64,000 nucleotides of DNA. It comes from Aurelia coerulea (lineage: Eukaryota > Cnidaria > Scyphozoa > Semaeostomeae > Ulmaridae). Numbering within the stretch: position 1 is the first letter of the stretch; every line of letters begins with the position of its first letter. Below, in pieces: positions 57,746 to 64,000 of the stretch. The translations under genes and the position numbers were made by a program. Location: NCBI GenBank assembly GCA_039566865.1, contig CM076948.1, positions 15,387,001-15,451,000 of the forward strand, written 5' to 3'. The notes beneath the pieces were generated by a model. It made no database searches, had not been told where the DNA came from, and saw only the letters and a list, made by a program, of their open reading frames with translations.

Positions 57746-58778
57746 GAGGGGTATCGCCCTGATTGAGGGTAAACGCAGTTTGGCCGGTTTTCACTATGTT
57801 GTCCGTTTGTTGCAGAATAACGCAAGTTGTGCCGAACTAGAATCAAAATGCTCGTGAAAATATCTCATTGACAGCATTTGCTAAATCTTTGCTTGTTTTT
57901 GTTGAATAAAATTCCATCCACAAACAGAGAGAAAGTGTTTAAAGAATCTCACCTGAGAACTGAGCTGCCATTTTTCATTTCAAATTTTATTGCAGTGTTT
58001 TGGTTTTGCTGGTTTTCTTGGTGTTATTTGAACTTTCCCAACAAAAACATTGCCGCATAGCAAGCCAAGCGTGTCTAGAAGAAGTACTTCACGTAACATA
58101 TGCCATACAAAATCCGTTTCCGCCGCGATGGGTTTCTCTTTGTAAGCCGTTTGATTGGCCTAAATTCGCCCTGATTGAGGGCATTGTGGTATCTTCCGGT
58201 TTTCGAACAAAATATACGCTACCAAAGCACTACAGGTGACCAATATTTGTGGTAAAAGGACAATTTACGGTACAAAAATAGGTTGATTCTATTGAAAGAC
58301 TGGAAAAATATTTTTCAATATTAGAAACTCATTTATATATTGTTCAGGTGACAGAAGGAGGAAGAATTGATGTCAGCTTGCAGAAAAATCTTCGAACGTA
58401 TATGCGGTAACAAAGATCAATGGTTACAGTAACAAAACGCAGCAAATACAATCAGAAAACATTTAAGAGCAACCAACACTCTTTAATCGTTGATATGCTG
58501 ATGATTTTCGCATCAAATTGTCTTAAATTTACATGAAACGAAGTGAAAGCTTTGGTACCCTCAATCAGGGCGACGTCGGAAATTTAGGCCCTCTGGACCG
58601 CAGTGTGCTTGAGCAGCTCGCTCCAAAAGACAATATCGCCAATGACAAATATATTTTATATCAACAACAGGGAAGAGTTTAGGAACGTATTCATGGTAAG
58701 TTCCTTTCTGAAAATTCTTTCGCTCAGCAGGAATATTAGGCCAAATGTGAAATACCCTCAATCAGGGCGACACCCCTC
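57746..58778. mobile_element. TA-flanked MITE with GAGGGGTRTCGCCCTGATTG ends
   Basis: 1033 bp, inverted ends of 26 bp with 25 matches (GAGGGGTATCGCCCTGATTG...), flanked by TA (57744-57745 and 58779-58780). Two further internal copies of CGCCCTGATTGAGGG lie at 58167-58181 (plus) and 58558-58572 (minus), themselves flanked by GGCCTAAATT in inverted orientation. No transposase is visible. The related monomer near 61711 has the uninterrupted CACTATATTAG, confirming the TA target. Superfamily is uncertain. Confidence 0.88.
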
Positions 58779-59322
58779 TATATTAGTGCTGCAGCAAGAA
58801 TTCTTGGAAACATTACTATATACATTAGTTTTTTCTTTAGTCTCAATTTAGCTTTACTGCATAAAATAAAAATCGATAAATTTAAAGTTTATTATCTAAA
58901 AAAAAAACAAAATATATTCACAAAAAGAGTGGATTAACGTACTTTAGTAGCTACAATTTATATTATAAACAGTATTGCACTCATCGTCCTACAAAACTTT
59001 GTTTCTGCCAGTTACTTCTTTTATCGCACTATATTAGTGCTGCAGCAACCATTCTTGGAAACATTACTATAAACATTAGTTTTTTCTTTAGTCTCAATTT
59101 AGCTTTACTGCATAAGCAAACATAGATTAATTAAAAGTTTATTTTCTCAAAGAAAACAACATTTAAGAATAAAAAGTTTGGATTAACGTACTTTATTTGC
59201 TAAAATTTATATTATAAAGAGTATTGTACTCATCGTTCTTTAAAATTTTAGTTCTGCCAGTTACTTCGTTTATGGCACTATATTAGTGCTGCAGCAACCA
59301 TTCTTGGAAACATTACTATAGA
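58779..59322 (-). repeat. Satellite array B, segment 3
   Basis: About two monomers between two MITEs, ending in ACTATAGA (59315-59322), the left duplication of the hAT element. Confidence 0.95.
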
Positions 59323-59784
59323 CAGGAACGCCGGAGAGGGGGGGCGCGGGGGGTCAAGCGCCCCTCCTGCCCTTTCCTAACGGGGGCAACGGGGGCAAAA
59401 GTGCCCTTTCAATGAAAAACAATAATTTACTTTGAAACTTGATAGAAAAGCCGCCATAGCTTCATTCCCTTATCAGAAACACACCAGTAACGAAAAGTGA
59501 CTGTCAATTGCAACTTCAAAATAAGCAATATGCGATTTTATGCGATTCGGAATGACGACATGTGGAGGAATGGCCGAAAAATTTCGTGAAAGAACATGAT
59601 TAATGTTCATTAAAACGTTTTTGATAGCATTTTAAGCCAATCTAAAGGGCGTGGCCACAAAAATTTTCCCGGGGGAGTACCCCCGGACCCCCCGATTTTT
59701 AGGCTCGCTTCGCTCGCCTTCGGTCTCGATTGCCCTTACTCTCCTAGTCGCCCCCCTTGCCCTACCATCGCTCCGGCGTCCCTG
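59323..59784. mobile_element. hAT-type MITE
   Basis: 462 bp with inverted ends CAGGAACGCCGGAG and CTCCGGCGTCCCTG, flanked by the 8-bp duplication ACTATAGA (59315-59322 and 59785-59792). The interior has G runs, AAGGGCGTGGCCAC and GCTCGCTTCGCTCGCC. No coding frame. Confidence 0.93.
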
Positions 59785-62700
59785 ACTATAGACGTTAGTA
59801 TTTTCTTTAGGCTCATTTTATTTTCACTGCATAACAACTATCGATTTATTATAAAGTTTACTTTCTCAAAGAAAACAAAACATAAACACAAAAAAGTGGA
59901 AATTAACGTACTTTAGTAGCTAAAATTTATATTATAAAGAGTATTCTACTCATCGTTCTTAAAAACTTTAGTTCTGCCCGTTAATTCTTTTATAGCACTA
60001 TATTAATACTGCAGAAACCATTCTTGTAAACATTACTATAGACTTTAGATTTTTCTTTAATCTCATTTTAGCTTTACTGCATAAACAAACAATTGAATAA
60101 ATAAATGTTTATTTTCTCAAAAGAACAAAAAATAAACACAAAAAGTGTGTTTTAACGTACTTTATTAGCTACATTTTATATTATAAAGACTATTCTACTC
60201 ATCGTTCTTAAAAACTTTAGTTCTGCCAGTTACTTCTTTTATAGCCCTATATTAGTGCTGCAGCAACCATTCTTGGAAACATTACTATAGACGTTAGTTT
60301 TTTGTTAAGTCTCATTTTAGCTTTACCGCATAACCAAACATCGGTTGATTAAATGTTTATTTTCTCAAAGAAAACAAAATATGAATACAAAAAGTATGGA
60401 TTAACGTACTTTAAAAGCTGAAATATATAATATAAAGAGTATTGTACCCATCGTTCTTTAAAACTTTAGTTCTGCCAGTTACTTCTTTTATAGCACTATA
60501 TTAGTGCTGCAGCTACCATTCTTGGAGACATTCATATAGATGTTAGTTTTTTCTTTAGTCTCAATTTAGCTTTACTGCATAAACATACATCAATTAATTA
60601 AAAGTTTATTTTCTCAAAAAAAAAACAAATTATAAACACAAAAAGTATGGATTAACGTACTTTAGCAGCTTTAATTAATATTATAAAGAGTATTGCAATC
60701 ATTGTTCTTTAAAACTCTAGTTCTGCCAGTTACCTCTTTTATAGCACTATATTAGTGCTGCAGCAACCTTAATTTTAATTACATTTTAGCTTTACTACGT
60801 AAACAAACATCGGTTAATTAAATGTTTATTTTCTCAAAGCAAACAAAATATAAACACAAAAAGTGTGGATTAACGTACTTTATTAGCTACAATTCATATC
60901 ATTAAGACTATTGTACTCATCGTTCTTTAAAACTTTGTTTCTGTCAGTTACTTCTTTTATCGCACTCTGTCAGTGCTGCAGCAACCATTCTTGGAAACAT
61001 TACTATATACATTAGTTTTTTCTTTAGTCTCAATTTAGCTTTACTGCATAAACAAACAATTGATTAATTTAAAGTTGATTATCTCAAAAAAAACACAATA
61101 TAATCACAAAAAGAGTGGATTAAGGTACTTTAGTAGCTAAAACTTATATTATAAACAGTATTGCACTCATCGTCCTTCAAAACTTTGTTTCTGCCAGTTA
61201 CTTCTTTTATCGCACTATATTAGGGCTGCAGCAACCATTCTTGGAAACATTACTATAGACATTAGTTTTTTCTTTAGTCTCAATTTAGCTTTACTGCATA
61301 AACAAACATCGATTAATTAAAAGTTTAGTTTCTCAAAGAAAACAAATTGTAAACACAAAATGTATGGATTAACGTACTTTAGTAGCTTTTATTAATACTA
61401 TAAAGAGTATTGCACTGATCGTTCTCTAAAACTTTAGTTTTGCCAGTTACTTCTTTTATAGCACTATATTGGTGCTGCAGCAACCATTCTTGGAAACATT
61501 ACTATAGACATTAGCTTTTTCTTTAGTCTCATTTTAGCTTTTTTGCATAAACAAACATCGGTTAATTAAAAGTTTATTCTCTCAAAGAAAACAAAATCTA
61601 AACACAAAAAGTGTGGATTAACCTACGTTATTAGCTACAATTTATATTATTAAGAGTATTGAACTCAGCGTCCTTCAAAACTTTGTTTCTGCCAGTTACT
61701 TCTTTTATCGCACTATATTAGTGCTGCAGCAACCAGTCTTGGAAACATTACTATAGACATTAGTTTTTTCTTTAGTCTCAATTTAGCTTTACTGCATAAA
61801 CAAACATCGATTAATTTAAAGTTTATTATTTAAAAAAAACAAAATATAATCATAAAAAGAGTGGATTAACGTCCTTTAGTAGCTACAATTTATATTAAAA
61901 ACAGTATTGCACTCATCGTCCTTCAAAACTTTGTCTCTGCCAGTTACTTCTTTTATCGCACTATATTAGTGCTGCAGCAACAATTCTTGGAAACATCACT
62001 ATAGACATTAGTTTTTTCTTTAGTCTCATTTTAGCTTTACTGCATAAACAACATCGCTTAAATAAAAGTTTATTTTCTCAAAGAAAACAACATTTAAACA
62101 TAAAAAGTGTGGATTAACGTACTTTATTTGCTAAAATTTATATTATAAAGAGTATTGTACTCATCGTTCTTTAAAATTTTAGTTCTGCCAGTTACTTCGT
62201 TTATGGCACTATATTAGTGCTGCAGCAACCATTCTTGGAAACATTACTATAGACGTTAGTTTTTTCTTTAGGCTCATTTTATTTTTACTGCATAACAACT
62301 ATCGATTTTTTATAAAGTTTACTTTCTCAAAGAAAACAAAACATAAACACAAAAAAGTGGAAATTAACGTACTTTAGTAGCTAAAATTTATATTATAAAG
62401 AGTATTCTACTCATCGTTCTTAAAAACTTTAGTTCTGCCCGTTAATTCTTTTATAGCACTATATTAATACTGCAGAAACCATTCTTGTAAACATTACTAT
62501 AGACTTTAGATTTTTCTTTAATCTCATTTTAGCTTTACTGCATAAACAAACAATTGAATAAATAAATGTTTATTTTCTCAAAAGAACAAAAAATAAACAC
62601 AAAAAGTGTGTTTTAACGTACTTTATTAGCTACATTTTATATTATAAAGACTATTCTACTCATCGTTTTTAAAAACTTTAGTTCTAACAGTTACTTCTTT

Positions 62701-64000
62701 TATAGCCCTATATTAGTACTGCAGCAACCATTCTTGGAAACATTACTATAGACGTTAGTTTTTTGTTAAGTCTCATTTTAGCTTTACCGCATAACCAAAC
62801 ATCGGTTGATTAAATGTTTATTTTCTCAAAGAAAACAAAATATGAATACAAAAAGTATGGATTAACGTACTTTAAAAGCTGAAATATATAATATAAAGAG
62901 TATTGTACCCATCGTTCTTTAAAACTTTAGTTCTGCCAGTTACTTCTTTTATAGCACTATATTAGTGCTGCAGCAACCATTCTTGGAAACATTCCTATAG
63001 ATATTAGTTTTTTCTTTAGTCTTAATTTAGCTTTACTGCATAAACATATATCAATTAATTAAAAGTTTATTTTCTCAAAAAAAAACAAATTATAAACACA
63101 AAAAGTATGGATTAACGTACTTTAGCAGCTTTAATTAATATTATAAAGAGTATTGCAATCATTGTTCTTTAAAACTCTAGTTCTGCCAGTTACCTCTTTT
63201 ATAGCACTATATTAGTGCTGCAGCAACCTTAATTTTAATTACATTTTAGCTTTACTACGTAAACAAACATCGGTTAATTAAATGTTTATTTTCTCAAAGC
63301 AAACAAAATATAAACACAAAAAGTGTGGATTAACGTACTTTATTAGCTACAATTCATATAATTAAGACTATTGTACTCATCGTTCTTTAAAACTTTGTTT
63401 CTGTCAGTTACTTCTTTTATCGCACTCTGTCAGTGATGCAGCAACCATTCTTGGAAACATTACTATAGACATTAGTTTTTTCTTTAGTCTCAATTTAGCT
63501 GTACTGCATGAACGAACATCGATTAATTTAATGTTTATTTTGTCAAGGAAAACAAAATATAAACACAAAAAGTGTGGATTAACGTACTTTATTAGCTACA
63601 ATTTAATTTATTAACAGTATTGCACAAAATCGTTCTTTACAACTTTAGTTCTGCCTGTTACTTATTTTCGACCACTATATTAGTGCTGCAGCAACCATTC
63701 TTGGAAATTTTACTCTAGACATTCGTTTTTTCTTCAGTCTCATTTTAGCTTTTCTGCATAAACAAACATCGGTTAAATAAAAGTTTATTTTCTCAAAGAA
63801 AACAAAATATAAACACAAAAAGTATGGATTAAAGTACTTTAGTAGCTGCTATTTATATTATAAACAGTATTGCACTCATCGTTCTTTACAACTTTAATTC
63901 TGCCAGTTACTTCTTTTATAGCCCTATATTAGTGCTGCAGCAACCATTCTTGGGAACATTACTATAGACATTAGTCTTTTCTTTAGTCTCACTTTAGCTT
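59785..64000 (-). repeat. Satellite array B, segment 4, with a higher-order repeat
   Basis: Satellite continues to the window end. Diagnostic monomers such as GGCTCATTTTATTTTYACTG at about 59811 recur at about 62268, giving an offset of 2457 bp, roughly ten monomers. The neighbouring monomers match in the same order. This is a higher-order repeat unit. Confidence 0.93.

Noticed and set aside
3776..64000. Satellite as a tandem spliced-leader, 5S, snRNA or tRNA gene array
   Set aside because: I found no splice donor plus Sm site, no A/B box promoter and no rRNA or snRNA core on either strand of the monomer.
3776..64000. CENP-B box in the satellite
   Set aside because: No TTCG...CGGG-type motif is present in the monomers read.

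Overview
The window is a repeat-dominated piece of an animal genome. AT-rich sequence, BEL/Pao retrotransposons with DUF1759-type Gag, CR1/L2-like LINEs, a Penelope-like element carrying a hammerhead ribozyme, and many hAT, piggyBac and TA-site MITEs together suggest a marine invertebrate, most plausibly a cnidarian. That assignment is an inference from element types only. I found no convincing host gene, tRNA or rRNA.

Layout: (1) 1-3.8 kb holds decayed LINE reverse-transcriptase fragments, a weak helicase-like fragment and a short inverted repeat. (2) 3.8-24.1 kb is satellite array A: monomers of about 248 bp in one orientation, each with a perfect hairpin (GCACTA-ATA-TAGTGC) followed by a TATAAAAG box. 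It is broken by a 5'-truncated Penelope-like element with GIY-YIG endonuclease and hammerhead ribozyme, by a full-length and apparently intact BEL element (BEL1, 13962-21538, LTRs differing at one base, TSD TATAG), and by a piggyBac-like MITE at TTAA. (3) 24.1-43.7 kb is a nest of elements: hAT-type MITEs, a TA-flanked long-TIR element containing a truncated CR1/L2 LINE, minisatellites, and a second BEL element (BEL2, minus strand, 32400-43690). BEL2 is itself split by a 2.5-kb TIR element containing LINE debris. (4) 43.7-64.0 kb is satellite array B, the same satellite in the opposite orientation. It is interrupted by a large foldback palindrome (50.5-52.4 kb), a 1-kb TA MITE and a 462-bp hAT MITE.

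The two BEL elements share domain order: coiled Gag with an internal tandem repeat, DUF1759, zinc knuckles, aspartic protease, RT, RNase H, integrase, C-terminal domain. BEL1 is one uninterrupted 2058-codon frame. BEL2 has an in-frame UAG between Gag and protease in a CAG-UAG-CAG context, a frameshift in a T-run of integrase, and the large insertion, so this copy is dead. Its two outer flanks do not share a target-site duplication, which points to recombination, rearrangement or an assembly join.

The most interesting items are the inverted satellite arrays with the hairpin/TATA module, transposon insertions clustering at the hairpin, higher-order repeats in which MITEs occupy one copy and leave the other as an empty site, the hammerhead ribozyme, and the unusual 35.4-37.9 kb element with a 6-bp TSD.
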